Shown: positions 28,399 through 40,886 of the stretch, piece after piece
Layout: the number at the start of each line of letters is the position of its first letter
Position numbering within the stretch: the first letter of the stretch is position 1
The notes under the pieces: model-generated
The model's database searches: none
Told to the model about the DNA's origin: nothing
What the model saw: the letters and a program-made list of their open reading frames with translations, nothing else
Position numbers and translations under genes: made by a program
Assembly (NCBI GenBank): GCA_029959195.1
Contig: CP114119.1
Coordinates: forward strand, 1,550,001 to 1,614,000
Direction of reading: 5' to 3'
Length of the DNA stretch: 64,000 bases
From: Dictyophora rubrovolvata
Taxonomy: Eukaryota; Basidiomycota; Agaricomycetes; Phallales; Phallaceae

Positions 28399-31300
28399 AT
28401 GGAAGCCGATGCCACTATGTCTGATGCTTTGGACGAGCTTTCTAATGTTCTGACGGCGATTTCAGAGTCACCTTATTCGTTGGAGTTACATGCAAAACAC
28501 ATAACGTTGACTTCTTTGCCCGAACTGTCGGAACAGTTCGAGTCTGCGATCGAACTGCTGACTACATTCTTCGCTGCACCCCCGCAAGTATGGCAAGCCT
28601 ATCTCCACTCCAAAGTAACAAAGCTCGGAATACCCGAAGACTTTGAGGATGCCGATGAAGTAACTAGTGTCGACTTGAAGAACGTCGATTTGCAGACGTT
28701 GAATGACCTATTCGAATGCTTTCGCAGAGCAACTTCCGATTATTTATGTCCGTACTTCAGTATTCGTTTCTTCTTAATTTTCTGTCTTATTTTGCAATTT
28801 AGCTATTCCAATCCTCAAAAAGCAAATTAAGTTATTGATGCTCCTTCATGCTTCAGTCTCTTCGAACCCACAGCTCGAGTCTTTATTATCCGAAGAGGCT
28901 ACCCGTTCAGCTATTGAAGCAGCTGTCGCCCAGGGATCGGGGCATCTGACAGAAGTAAAATTATATTTAAGTGAAAGTCACTCGAGTTAATCATTCCCAG
29001 GGAAATATATTATGGAATTTGCAAGCTGCTTGGGAACTTGCTCAACTGGAGATGAAGCAACCTGAAGCACCTGGAAGGCATCTATGTTACTCTGTGATTA
29101 GTACCCTCTTTTCTTACCCCACTTTTAGAGATACCTTATTAAGTCATATTGAGACGCTGCATTTAAATCGTCTGCAACAGCCGCATTCCGGTAACTCTTT
29201 GAACTTCGTTCTGCGGAAACTATAAATGCTGAAGACTTCCAGGTCATGAGGATACCCTTCAGTCATATTCTTCTTTCGTAACAAAGTACTACGGTCATGA
29301 TGTCTATGAAGATCGACTTGTCAAAGCCACAAAGCTGCGCAGTTGGCCATCTAAAATGTGGAGCAGGAAGGAACAATATGAGGTGGCTTTAGTATGTGTA
29401 TATTTCCTTTAGCCTGAAATTACACCGTAATGCGCCGTAGGGCCCTAAGCCTTCCCGCCAAGAATGGGAGAAATACATCATGAGTGAACAGAGGGCTAAA
29501 TCATCGAATAACATTCTCCTCAGCTTTTTATATGAACGTGCCATCACAGATTTTGCGAGTCGCAGATGGGATACTCTAATTAGCTCAGCCGGAGACTCCT
29601 CTGGAATCGATGAGATCCAAGGTATCTTGGTTTTCTTTTGGGGCGAATACCTAAATGCCGTGGTATGCAATCCGTTTCTCAAAATTTCTTCCCTCTCCTA
29701 AGAGATCCCATTAGCGGCGACAAGATAATTCACAGCTGGAATATTTACTCATCCAGCGAGCAGTAAAAAATGCTCCTACGAGTGGACACATTTGGACGAA
29801 ATACTTCCGAATTCTGGTATGTTGTCACGTATAGTAATTTGGCGTCGACGAACATTTTAGAGTAGGAGAGGTTTCAAGAAACTAATGAGGTTGAGTCTGC
29901 TGCCGGTCTGTTATTCTTTATGTAAGAGAAGAGATTCCAAGTCATTGATTGGTCTATAGAAGTCTATCAAAAAGCCATGTCTGTTCCAGTGTCAAACACG
30001 GAAATCAAGGACGTTATCCTTGCGAGATGTAGCTACGACAGACGTCATATGCAAGGTATTTCTCCATAGCTACGTAAGGCAAGCGGATTAACGTCCTTTT
30101 CAGATGAAAATGACCTTAATGCTTTGATTGCAAATTTAGAAGAAGGAATTGCTCTCGTTCGGAAAGGTGACTTTATTCCATATTTATTCAATCTTGCGCT
30201 GAGGTTTTTTTAGCAACCAAAGAAGGTGATCCTGGGCTTTCCTTAGAGCTGTTTCTCTCAGGTGTCGTGAGTTGATGGGCATATTTCGTGAACTATATAT
30301 TTAATTTAACTTGCCAGTATTCATCACTTGATCCTCCTCTTGGTCAACAAGCCGTTGCGCTATGGCAGACTACAGCAAGTCATTATAAGTCCAATCGCGC
30401 AGCTTGGTCTAAGTATTTGGAATCATTGATGTGAGTAGTTCAAACTCAAACATGTGCGTTTTATAGATGATGCAGTGTAGTTCCGAGGGTGATTATTCCA
30501 AGGCCCGTAATGTATTCAAAAATTTGCCATATAAAATTATCGACTGGCCCGAACAACTATGGCTGGAGTGGATTAACTTTGAAAATCTTTACGGCAGTCT
30601 CGAGGATATAGAGGAGTGTACGGAGAAAATTAGTGACTATTCAGCCAAACTTCATAAGAAGCGAGAAGAGGTAAGACATGATACATTCCTTTCTGATCTG
30701 AGTCGCAGGTTTGTTACCTATCATGTTTACCAATAGGAAGCTCTGCGAATGCAACAGGCTTGGTTTGAAGCCTCTTTATCGGCTCAAAAGGAGGAAACCA
30801 AAGAATCTTCGAACAACCTTACAGCTTCAGTCTCAGAAACGCCGAACACCGCTAACCCCCTGAAGAGGAAGGCTGAAAGCCCGGAAGAACAAGAAACCTC
30901 CCTTAAGCGTGTTAAGCAGGGTTTGTCATCATTTCGTTGTGTATCAGTTTCTCAAAACTATTGTATGTTTAGAAGAACTTCCTAAAAGGGACCGTGAAAA
31001 TGCTACAGTTTTTGTAAACTATCTCCCGTTGACTGCGAAAGAAAGCGATCTTGACACTTTATTCCGTGATGTAAAAAAAAATTTCTTTCTGTTCATTGAT
31101 TGCAGAACTCACGGATTTACACGCAGTGTGGCAAAATCCGAGAAGTCAAGCTCAGCAGCGATGAGAAGAATTCCGTTGCTACGGTTGAATTCGTAACCAA
31201 AGTAAGCATTGGCCCAGCAACGAGGATTTCGTTTGATGTTGATTGAAGGAATGTGTTCCCGCGGCATTAACGAAAGACAAAAAGCGAATACATGATCAAG

Positions 31301-32606
31301 AAATCTCTGTACACTTGGCATGGAAACTGACATTATACGTGACGAATTTTCCCGAGGACACAGAGGATGCATCTATCAGACAACTGTTTGGCAAGGTTCG
31401 TCGAAGTTATGTTGTCCAGAGTGCTTTATATAATTTGAATATAGTACGGAGAGATTTTTGATGTCCGTTGGCCAAGTAAGAAATTTAAAGCGTCGCGAAG
31501 GTTCTGTTACATCCAGTACAAAACACCGGTCAGTATATATGTATTTTTGCTTTTACGGCCATTAAAGTGAATACCGTGTAGGAAGCCGCCATGTCAGCTC
31601 TATCATTGCATGGACATGAATTAATACCCAATCAGCCTATGTCCGTGTACATATCCGATCCAGCAAGAAAACAAGCCCGGACAGATGCTTCCGCCAACGA
31701 CCGAGAAATTTACGTTGCGGGGTTAGCGAAGTCGGTCAAAGAGGAAGAACTGCGCAAGTTATTTTCGAGCGTAAGTTTTTAACTCAAATGACTCTGGGCA
31801 ACATGCGATCTTTGTTTTCGCTTGTTAGTTTGGGACTATCCGCGCCATCCGTATGCCTTTCGATGAATTAGGACATTCGAAGGGTTTTGGTTTCATCGAA
31901 TTCGAAGACGAAGTAGGTTCACAATTCGTCTTTAACTGCAAGTTTGAATATTTATATTCCAGGCGTCTGCCTCGTCGGCACTGAAAGCGAACAACGAGGA
32001 ATTCAAAAAGCGTCGTCTGGCTGTCACGTTGGCGGATAAGAGAGCTTCCAAACCCAAAGAGTAATTTTATTGTTCATCCAACGTTGTGTTTTCTCAATGT
32101 TCTTTGCCCTAGGGAATCAACTTCAACACGCAAGGCGCGTACCATTAAAGTGAAAAACTTACCTGACAATACACAAGAAGCTTTATTACAACAAACTATG
32201 GAGAAATATGGGAAAGTGACGAAGGTTGAAGTCTTTAAGAAAACCAACGAGGCTCTAGTGGAATTCGAAAATCCTCATGTAAGCTTGATCTGATCATTTT
32301 AATGATTCAATTAAGCCTTAAATGTTCTTATCTGCGCCATAGGACGCTGGTCGGCTGTTGTTGAAGCAAAGTTCCGTGATGTTTGGAGACCAGCAACTTA
32401 AGCTGATGAATCACGATCTGCCGGTTACCCTTCGGGGATCATCCAGTTCACTTACCACATTTCTGCCCAGAGGAGCTCGCCCACGTGCCGGATTAGGTTT
32501 GAAAGGAGACAATAATGCTAAATCTAAGAACACAGGATCAACACCTTCATTTGATGGGAACAAAGATCAGGATGATTTCCGGCGTATGTTAAATCCTAAA
32601 ACCTAA
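28399..32606 (+). CDS. SART3/Prp24-type U4/U6 snRNP recycling factor
   Basis: Nuclear factor that re-anneals U4 and U6 snRNA for another round of splicing. The start at 28399 gives MEADATMSDALDELSNVLTA. The N-terminal two-thirds (28.4-30.7 kb) are HAT half-TPR repeats spread over many small exons, for example TTFFAAPPQVWQAYLHSKV and QLWLEWINFENLYGSLEDIE. A basic linker with NPLKRKAESPEEQE precedes RNA-recognition motifs: RENATVFVNYLPLTAKESDL, LTLYVTNFPEDTEDASIRQL, REIYVAGLAKSVKEEELRKL and TIKVKNLPDNTQEALLQQTM. RNP1 is seen as GHSKGFGFIEFED. The gene ends DDFRRMLNPKT, matching the LSm-interaction tail known in Prp24 and SART3. HAT repeats plus RRMs plus this tail identify it. The start is 95 bp from the fumarase start on the other strand. 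Confidence 0.9.
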
Positions 32607-32718
32607 TATACAAGTAGAGCGTTACATAACACAACCACGATTGCCTTTTAAGCCTAACAACACTGGATTTACACATCAGTCGAGATAAAGTACAAATCAA
32701 GAGAACAATCATTTTAAG

Positions 32719-33681
32719 TCAATTATGGAAAGCCCTGGATAAAGTAAGCAGATACATATAAATATATCAAATAGATAGCCGAAAGTAATTAAGACGTACG
32801 GCGGTTCAAATGAGCCTGTTCCGCAATCAATCCAGCGGCACAGCAAATCTTCCCAATCAGGGATAATCGACCATGGCACTTTGGCTGGAGAATCAACCTG
32901 GGCGGTATCAAGTATCAAAAATGAGCGTAATTTAGTCATAGTTAGATTGAGAAATACCTCAACAGGCATGACTTGGCTTATGCGGGAGCATTGTAGTAAA
33001 ACAACTGCTGTTCCGATACCACCGTTTCTGCGGGAACGATCTTCTCGTCGCTGGATATCGGCACACACTACAGGATCCGACGCTAAGATAGAAAGCGGAA
33101 CCAGGCGAGTACTGGAAACTTCGAATCTTGACAGAAAAACATAAGGGATAGAAGTGCAAAAAGTTTTGAAGAACATTACCTTCGACCAGGGTCACTACCG
33201 CCTCTCCAAGCCAGTTCAACAAGAAGGGCAGACTTGCGAATGTTACTTGGAAGGCGTTTCAGCTCCAAGGCTTGGAAACCAGCCCAAGCCAAAAGGGTAG
33301 AATGAGCAGAGGTAAATTTGCGCAGATGTTTGTACAAGTCTGCCGGGAGGGCTTCCGATGAACGATGCCCAGAGTTTTCACGAGGATCAAAGTTAGAATT
33401 ATGAGAAGACAGGATGGTTGCCTGGGTATGCTTGCAGACAACCTCATGGGTCCTCCAATGAGCTATTTGACAATCGCGGGACTAGATATTAAATCAGCTT
33501 CTTGTTCCAGAAAACATTAAACAGCTTCTTTACTCACGCAGTATTGCGTGACTTTGCATTGACCACATATCTTTAGTTGAACTTGTTGGGATTCTGTGAT
33601 GCCGCAGTTGTCACAAACACGATGACCTCGAGGACGAGTATCATAGCCAGAGGGGTGACGAGAAGAACTGTATGTAGACAT
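32719..33681 (-). CDS. MYND-type zinc-finger protein
   Basis: Protein of roughly 240 residues with a MYND finger close to its N-terminus. The start at 33681 gives MSTYSSSRHPSGYDTRPRGH. The finger reads VCDNCGITESQQVQLKICGQ, then CKVTQYC, an intron (gtgagt...atctag), then SRDCQIAHWRTHEVVCKH, with all Cys and His ligands in place. The rest (ADLYKHLRKFTSAHSTLLAW; LPSNIRKSALLVELAWRGG; PDWEDLLCRWIDCGTGSFEP) has no motif I know and ends EPPAFHN after a last intron, stop at 32719. Such short MYND proteins are numerous in mushroom genomes, with unknown partners. Binding of Pro-rich ligands is known for other MYND fingers and only inferred here. Confidence 0.8.
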
Positions 33682-34507
33682 TTTTCAGTAAGAAAGCTGC
33701 TTTGAAGAGTAGTAGGTTTTGGATTGCTTACAGCTCGATGAGATGGGAACGATTTTATAGACGCAAGGAAGATCCACAACAAGTCCAAAATGGCAATTGC
33801 GAAATAATTTGGTCAACCACAATTTGGTCTCCGGGAGCCCAAGATGCCATGGTATTCTCTGATGAAGACTTGATACAAAAAAGAAGCCGGAAGCTAAAAC
33901 GGGCGATTTTTGTTTTCGTTATTTTTTTTTATTTTTTGCGAAGTTTGTAGTTTTTGTTAAAAACTGACAATAAGAAGGACGGTACGGGAAAACAACAAGG
34001 AGGCTGTGGTTGAACCCCAAGTCGCCGGCGCTTATGACATGGTTTACTCAGTGGGGGTATAGTTTATCTTTTTTATCTTTGCAGCATCGGTGATAAAAAT
34101 ATCTCCATGTTAAGGTTAAATGTTTCATGGCCATCTCCGTTTTATTTGACATCCAAATGAGACCACTGTTGATGCGGGCAGATTATTATTATGAACCCTC
34201 CCTTTTTTGATGTTGTTGTTCATGTTCGTCTGAGTCAACAAATAGATGGAGACGGTGCTTTTGTGCATCTGCTTCACTTGGCATCAAAAAATTGCAGTGG
34301 TTAGTACTTGATCTTCAATTATATTTCTCAACTCTAATATGTCTCTGAAGAAAAGAAAGCAAAAGCAAGCTATCTCCACAATTGCGTTTTGCATCCGCTC
34401 TGAGTCTTTTTTATCTCCACATTCAACCTCAGGCCCGTCACGGCGGTGGTTTGTGACAGTCACGGTTTGGCCTTAATTACTATTCCAAAAGGTGTCTTTC
34501 GCGTGCA
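33682..34507. other. Divergent intergenic region, MYND protein / NudE
   Basis: About 825 bp between two outward-facing start codons. A T-rich tract lies at 33910-33960. An in-frame-looking ATG at 33850 on the minus strand runs to a stop and could only serve the MYND gene through an extra intron. No RNA gene or repeat is recognised. Confidence 0.5.
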
Positions 34508-36501
34508 ATGGCAGACGTCCTTTCGCCAGCGAACAGTTTTGCGCGGAACATTCCTCCCGAGGAAGATGCGTGAGTGTAATTGTAACTCCAAATCGGTCAC
34601 TTTAGCATAATTCTCTTTAGTTACGGTCAAGATTGGAAACAGAAGTATTTTGAGCTACAAGAGACCTTGGCTGCGACAAGAGCGGATCTCGAAGATTTTC
34701 AATTAAGCAGTAAAGAACTCGAGGAAGAAATGACTTTAGAAATTGAGCGAACCGAAAAAGCACAGCAGGAACTCAGGGCTAAGGTTTCTCGCGTTGAGAG
34801 AGAAAAAGACGACTGGAAGGTTGGCTAATTCATGACGTAGTATTGAAATTATATTTAATGCCTTTTTCTTATCTCAGTCCAAATTTATTACCCTTCAAAC
34901 GACTCATAATACTACTACCACCTCACTGCAAAGAGAAATAGATACACTGCGCCAAGAACAACAGAAACACAAAGTCCAGCTACGCGAGCTAGAAATCGGC
35001 AACGATGACTTGGAACGAAACGAACGCGCGGTGCTGTCTAGTCTTGCAGACATCGAAAATAAATATTCTCGAGTATTGGAAGAAAAGATTCTGCTAGAGC
35101 AGGAGCTACTTGACAAGGCTAATCTGGAGGAACAAATTCAGCGTTTAAAGGACGAATTACGAGGCGAGTTTTCCACCTATATAATATCTGGAAACCATCG
35201 TATTTACCATTAATATAGACGCTTCAGAGGAGATTTCCAACTTAAGACGGCTCTTAGATCAAGCCCAAACTAATGCAGCAAGTGGCCTCACAGCTCACCC
35301 CTCTAAATCAGACACTGCTTTTACACTCTCTGATCCTGAAGCTGATGGCGCTAAAGCGACGTCTACGGATCTTCATCTGTCAGATCTCACTCCAGAAACA
35401 TCTGAGGCACTTGACAACACAACTGACGATACTACTTCTGTTAAACCCACGTCCGCAACTCAGAGAGCTACTTCATCTTCTACTAATTTGCCGTGTACAC
35501 CGCTATCCACTAATTCATTCAATGTTACACCATCAGCAGTTCCCCGCTCATCTGGCTTGCCAGTTTTATCGCCTCAAGCCCTGGCAAATGGTTCCCGTGC
35601 TCGAGCGTCGACGCGCTCACTTGCTCGTCCTCTCACTACCGGAAATCAAAACTTGACTGCTAAAAGCAAGGGTGTCCAAATGATTAGCGCATTGAGAAGT
35701 AGAGTCCAGACCACTCAACAACGTCTAATTCCAGGTATTCCGCGTCTACGGTTAGGAAGCACAACCGGGCGTACGCTTCCCCCAGGTACTAGTAGAACAC
35801 TTGTGGATAATTCAAAACGGCTAGGCCCACCAATCTCAGATGGCACATCTTCAAATCCCGTAATCAGCATTGATAGGAAATCGGGTGCCCGAAGTCCAGG
35901 ATGGGTATTAATTCAAACTCAAGAGGATTCACCATACCCAAAGGACAAAGCACTATCACCGAGTCCTATTTCTTCTGCATTTCCACCCGTATACAAACCC
36001 AATCACGCACCCCTTCCTAATGGGATTTCCAGGCGACCCCCTTCACGACTGTCTCTTACGGGGACTGATGAATCTCCGTCAATACGAGGGGGAAGGCTTA
36101 GTGCTGATTCAAGCTCTCTTGCTTTGTCTAGTCGACCAGCAACGCCGACGTTTCTGCCTGTTCCAGCTGCGGGACATACAAAACCGGTTAAGGCTAATAT
36201 AACCGGACCGTCAGCGTTTGCAGCGTCCATGTATAATCCTCGTAGATCATCACTAGAGACAGGAAGGAGTAAATCCCCGTATCCCGAGTCTGTCACGACA
36301 TCGTCTACACGGACTATGAGCGTTTCAGTTCGTGGCCGTCCCACGTCCGTCCCCGCTCCACCCCGTAGCTCTTTTTCATCGACGAGGTCCACTTCAGGAC
36401 GCACTAGTGCTCTTGGGAAGAGTCGTATAGGAAAACCCGGCCGAAAAAGCAATGGTGGGGAGCACGATGAACTCCCGTCTGTCCCTAAAAGACCAAAATA
36501 A
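34508..36501 (+). CDS. nudE: NudE-type nuclear distribution protein
   Basis: Coiled-coil cofactor that links Lis1 (NudF) to cytoplasmic dynein and is needed for nuclear migration in hyphae. The start at 34508 gives MADVLSPANSFARNIPPEED. Short exons encode a long coiled coil: DWKQKYFELQETLAATRADL, SSKELEEEMTLEIERTEKAQ, LRQEQQKHKVQLRELEIGND, then the NUDE-domain core LERNERAVLSSLADIENKYS and LEEKILLEQELLDKANLEEQ. From about 35230 the single long last exon is Ser/Thr/Pro-rich and disordered, with many SP and TP sites, ending VPKRPK at 36501. The helical part matches the family closely. The tail length is typical of fungal NudE. Confidence 0.9.
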
Positions 36502-36882
36502 TAATAATTTCTACCACGATAGCTTTTATTTTTTTAATTATTAGTACCTTACATTATGGGGACGTTTTCTGGAACCAGTCGAAGTCCCCAAATACTTCGG
36601 ATGCATAATGTGTCAAGCACACAATATTCCCATGATAGTTATGTACATTGATTGCGGGGTTTTCTGTAGATTATGCCCTCCCATTGTTTTTTCCTGACAC
36701 GACGATGACTACAATCCGTAAAAGCGGTTTTTTAATACATCATAATGATTATTGAACAATGAATTCGAACGTATTAGTACAAGTCACATACATCACATGT
36801 CACAGCACACATTCTAAACTTGGACTCCGCTAACGCGTTCCATCACGTGATCAGTTAATAACACGTGATGCGTTTTCGGTGA
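36502..36882. other. Intergenic region upstream of KNL1
   Basis: About 380 bp between NudE and KNL1 on the same strand. It holds the NudE 3' end (A/T-rich at 36500-36545) and, at its right end, a paired CACGTG palindrome listed separately. Confidence 0.6.
36841..36870. promoter_or_regulatory. Paired CACGTG inverted repeat before KNL1
   Basis: CATCACGTG at 36841-36849 and CACGTGATG at 36862-36870 form an exact 9 bp inverted repeat around a 12 bp A/T-rich spacer. Each arm also holds the self-complementary CACGTG core used by bHLH factors such as Cbf1 and Pho4 in yeast. The repeat ends 12 bp before the KNL1 ATG, so it may overlap the transcription start. Confidence 0.55.
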
Positions 36883-39800
36883 ATGCGACGCGATTTCAGC
36901 GCTTCCACATCCCTACCTCGTCGAAAGATGCCGGATGCAGAGAATGCTCTGCTCAAACGTTCTCCTCGCTCACGCAAGTCTTTAGCTATAGGAAAATTTA
37001 CCAATACTCTGTCCCCAAAGCGAAAGCGGGCTCATAGTATAGTCCCCGGTGAAAAGATCAAACTGAATGCTCCCCGCCGTTCCATCCTCGTAAATTCTCT
37101 TGACTCTCTTTAGATTCTCAACCTGACATGCTTGGCAGCGACCTCCCAGAGGAATCCTCAAATCCTCTAATCAAGCTGACTCTACCCAAGATACATTACA
37201 GAACGTTACGCAATTCCAACCTCCATCATCTAATCCTAGCATCCAAGAAAGCACTGAAGCCTCTCCATCATTCTCGGGGGACTTTCACACCAGTGTTTAT
37301 GACACCGGTACCACACGAAAAAGCCTTGGTGGCAGAAGAGTGAGCTTTGCTGCGCACGCACATGTCCGGTAAGCTGAATTTCACCGAATTTAACTATTTT
37401 TATATTATCCGCAGTGTTTTTGAAACAAACGAGCAAAATCGTAACGAGAATTCGTCCCCATCGGCTTCTCCCTCACCTAATGATGCTAAGAACGTTCAGC
37501 GTTCTGATCACAAGCTGCCCGAGGATGCAGAGACGTCGTCGGGGCAGTCTCGTCGTGCGAGTATTGGTTCTCAGCCATACCCCAATGACCAAGATGGAGA
37601 AGAATCTATGGAACTTTCCGACGATAACATAGTACTTCAATTGTCGACTGAAGATATGTCTTTCTCTGAGAGCATGTCTCAAGCCAGTGACTCCTTTATT
37701 GATGACGGAAACATGTCAATGACCGGAGACTTTGGTGATGGCATCCTTTCTCAACGTCAATCGTCTGTTGCTCCTTTTGAATCGCGTCGGAAGTCTAGGA
37801 TGCGGTCTTCCATACCTATTCCTGTTTCAGCTAATGGGTTCGAACCTACCGATTTTACTGTATCTGTGGACCGACCCCCTCCTCCCGAAACCGATGCCTT
37901 CAAAGCGTTGAAAGCCATGGCCAATGGTAATCGACCAGATGATGTGGATGATGTGGAAGACGAAAGTGAAGAAACCGAGATGGATGTTACGACGGCTGTC
38001 TCTCGTCTAATCGCAGTAAGGAACAGTGTCGGTGGGTTTCAAATGGATGATAGCTTCTCAACAGAAGATAGTATGGATTTGGAGGATGATCGTACAATGA
38101 ACATGACAAGCGTCATGAGCAATCTACAGGGCGTAGACATGGATACATCGGCCATGCAAGTGGACGACGATTCGGAAGAAACAATGAGCGCAGCTTCTGT
38201 TGTTAGTGCACACATTCTGAAATCCCGTATCTCCACGCCATACCGCCCACAACCTTCAAGCTCGCCTTCGAAAGATAAAGCATCTCAGTCTCATATTCCC
38301 AAACCATTACCTGCACCGAAGTTCACAAAGTCCGTTGCCACTACGAGTGCCTTACCTATCTTGTCCAAAGGTGCACCATCAAGGAAAAACTCTGTCGCTA
38401 GTGAACGTCCACCGGTTCTTAATCGCCAAGCTGATCCTCTTCCCTCCCCGAAGAAATCGAATCCTTCTGAGAAAACGGCTTCTTCAACTCAGGAATCTCT
38501 CCAGGTAGAAGTACAGCAGGATTTTCCCCAACAAATAAACTCCAACGCTCGTTTGGAAAGTGAGGATGTTTCAAGAAGCACAAGACGACCGTCAGGATAT
38601 TATCGAAAGAGTCTCAGACCCAGTTCAACTACAACATTACAGGCTCAAGCATCTGCGGACAAAGACACTGAAGACGATTACTCAATCGAAGATAATTCAC
38701 CTCCTCATATTCAACAAGGATCGCAGCAGCCCCAAACAGTGCGTGAGAGTCATTCACAAAACTTATCACAGCTGAGAGTGCACGTTTGCAAAGGATTACA
38801 GAGAAAACTTACCCTATTTGAATGCAAATAAGGCTCAAATCAGATACCCTGTCTCGGAAGGTTCTGTTATTGAAGAAAATATGGTACCGCCCCCCATGCG
38901 ATGAAAGAGATTCGGTATGCTAAACTAATCTACAGGACCCTATTTCCATCGAACAGTTCTTGAATATGACAAATATCCGTTTTATGGACGACCTAACGTG
39001 TCCTCGTCGATCAGTTATTCACCCCTCACAAATGAAAAGACGAGTATCGCACGAAGGTGGATTTCTTTTCCTATTGTCAACATTTTTGTCTAACACAGGT
39101 TTTAGACTCTATGGATGGTCCGCCCCTCTCTTTGTATGTCATTGCAATGGCAATTCACATAGCTCAGTTGGAAACAATGATCTGGGTCAGTCCTGAATTT
39201 AATACACCGTCATCTCACTAAATATCGTATTTCAGATTTCAAACGATATGCAAACCGCGATTGAGAAGTATAAGTCTCAATATCAACAAACAGAGGATGA
39301 CGTTGCTAAGGACATACCAATGCTCTTTCGGGAATATTTCGCTGCGTACGACGAAGATCGAGAACCAATTTTAGTAAGTTGGTTATATCTACTTTGTATC
39401 TACACACGTAAACCCGTTCTAGTACGTCTTGAAACTCATTAAATCTAATGCTATATCATCTGCCAAAGCAAACTGGTATGATTGGAAGAGAGGTTGGATT
39501 CAAGGACTGCAAGTGAATGCACTGCGTACTCTGGAAAACTTACATGCTGTAAGCATGATACTCTTCACGAAAAAACATAAAATGACTTCTTGCAGGATAA
39601 AAATCAACTAGTAGACTTCAGCACACGGGCCGGTGAAACTTTACCCTTCTTACGTGCCGAATATGAAACTATCCTTCAAGAGTTGGAGAGTGAACGGGCT
39701 CAAATATCTGAAATTGAACAATGTGACCAAGAGTTCTTGTCCGAGCTGAAAGTGACAATAGCAGAACAGAGGTGACTCCTATCATACTTCGGTGAACAAT

Positions 39801-40808
39801 GACTGAGTTTTTTCGATAGTCATGAACTCGATCTACTGAAGACAGAATTAACTGATGGGAAGAACAAGCTGGATCGCTTAAATGAGACTATAGAAGAGCT
39901 CAGAGAACAAACGGAGAAAGCAGAAAAAGCGATTAGAGTTACCCAAAGACAACTTGAATTACAAAAAACCAGCACTCGTTCTGAAGTATTCCGTCTCCGT
40001 GGTATGTATGATGTATGGTTTTCGCTTCATGTGTTCAGTCGACAATATCTCTTTTCTATAGAAGAACTGCAGTGTTTACAAGCCTTCCACTTGTGGCGAA
40101 TTACAAGCGTGGATCCGTCATCGATCGAGTTGTTGTATGACTCGAAATATAAAGTCACCATGCCCTGCCGCCGCTTCACACCATTACCAGGAGACCTCCA
40201 AATCTCACCGATTGTGTATCCTGAAGAAGAAGACTTTCCATTACTTGGTCAACTCATGGTAATCTTTGCCAAACGACACGCTATACAGAGTGAAACTAAG
40301 GCAACTTTGCGATCGGTGACGAACTTCAATCGAAATCATAAGCAACAACTAATCCTTTCAATAATAGATAATACAAAGAATGTCAGATTTCTGGGCTTCA
40401 TATTTCCAATTACGATGGCAATTGAGGTTTATCGTTATTAAATATCCGCTTTCATGCCAACTCCTTCCTTCCGGTACAACTATCACTGAGGCCCAAGGAT
40501 TTCAAGTGACAGTAACGTTGCTATTACTAAAAAAAACTGCTAAGGCGCAAATCAAATTCTCGTTTAGCGAAGAGCTATTATCTCAATGGCCAAATACCCT
40601 ATCTATGCTGCAGTACACAGTTCAAGTTCTTTATGGGCAATTAAGGTGGGCGCTCTTTTGGCTACACTGATGGAGAGTTAAACCTTTTTTCTCCAGTTCC
40701 CAATCTATAGAGCAGGCTTTCAGGAGCCGATTGAGTGAGGCGAAGCCAGAGGAGAATCACGCCTGTCTCGTCGATGCATGTATGGAAGTTGTAAGTCAGT
40801 ACGGATGA
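36883..40808 (+). CDS. spc7: KNL1/Spc105/Spc7 kinetochore scaffold
   Basis: Outer-kinetochore scaffold of the KMN network, which recruits Bub1-Bub3 and PP1. Exon 1 (36883 to about 37095) ends APRRSIL. An intron (gtaaat...cttggcag) joins an exon at about 37139-37368 that reads RPPRGILKSSNQADS and later GGRRVSFAAHAHV, giving a SILK-like GILK (37151-37162) and an RVSF (37337-37348), the two PP1-docking motifs of KNL1. The next exon (VFETNEQNRNENSSPSAS) opens a 480-residue acidic region with MELT-like steps (MELSDDNIV, EMDVTTAVSRL, RTMNMTSVMSNL). The Spc7 domain starts at about 38940 (DPISIEQFLNMTNIRFMDDL). Coiled coils follow at 39590-39980 and an RWD-like C-terminal part runs to 40808. The Bub and PP1 roles are family knowledge; the motifs are seen. 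Confidence 0.92.
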
Positions 40809-40886
40809 ATGCCAAAATGCTAGTATATAAATATAGTTCAGATCATGGGAGTGTACAGTAGAATTGTATAGATAAAAGTTTGTAAT

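Noticed and set aside
33682-33850. Earlier start for the MYND protein at 33850
   Set aside because: The frame meets a stop before joining the finger; ATG 33681 is in frame and gives a complete protein without an extra intron.
36003-36452. 149-residue minus-strand frame inside the NudE tail
   Set aside because: Antisense shadow of a Ser/Pro-rich coding exon; no independent signals.
37080-37138. A 24 bp intron at the end of KNL1 exon 1 (gtaaat...ctttag)
   Set aside because: Too short for splicing in fungi; the 47 bp choice ending cttggcag gives the conserved GILK and RVSF exon.
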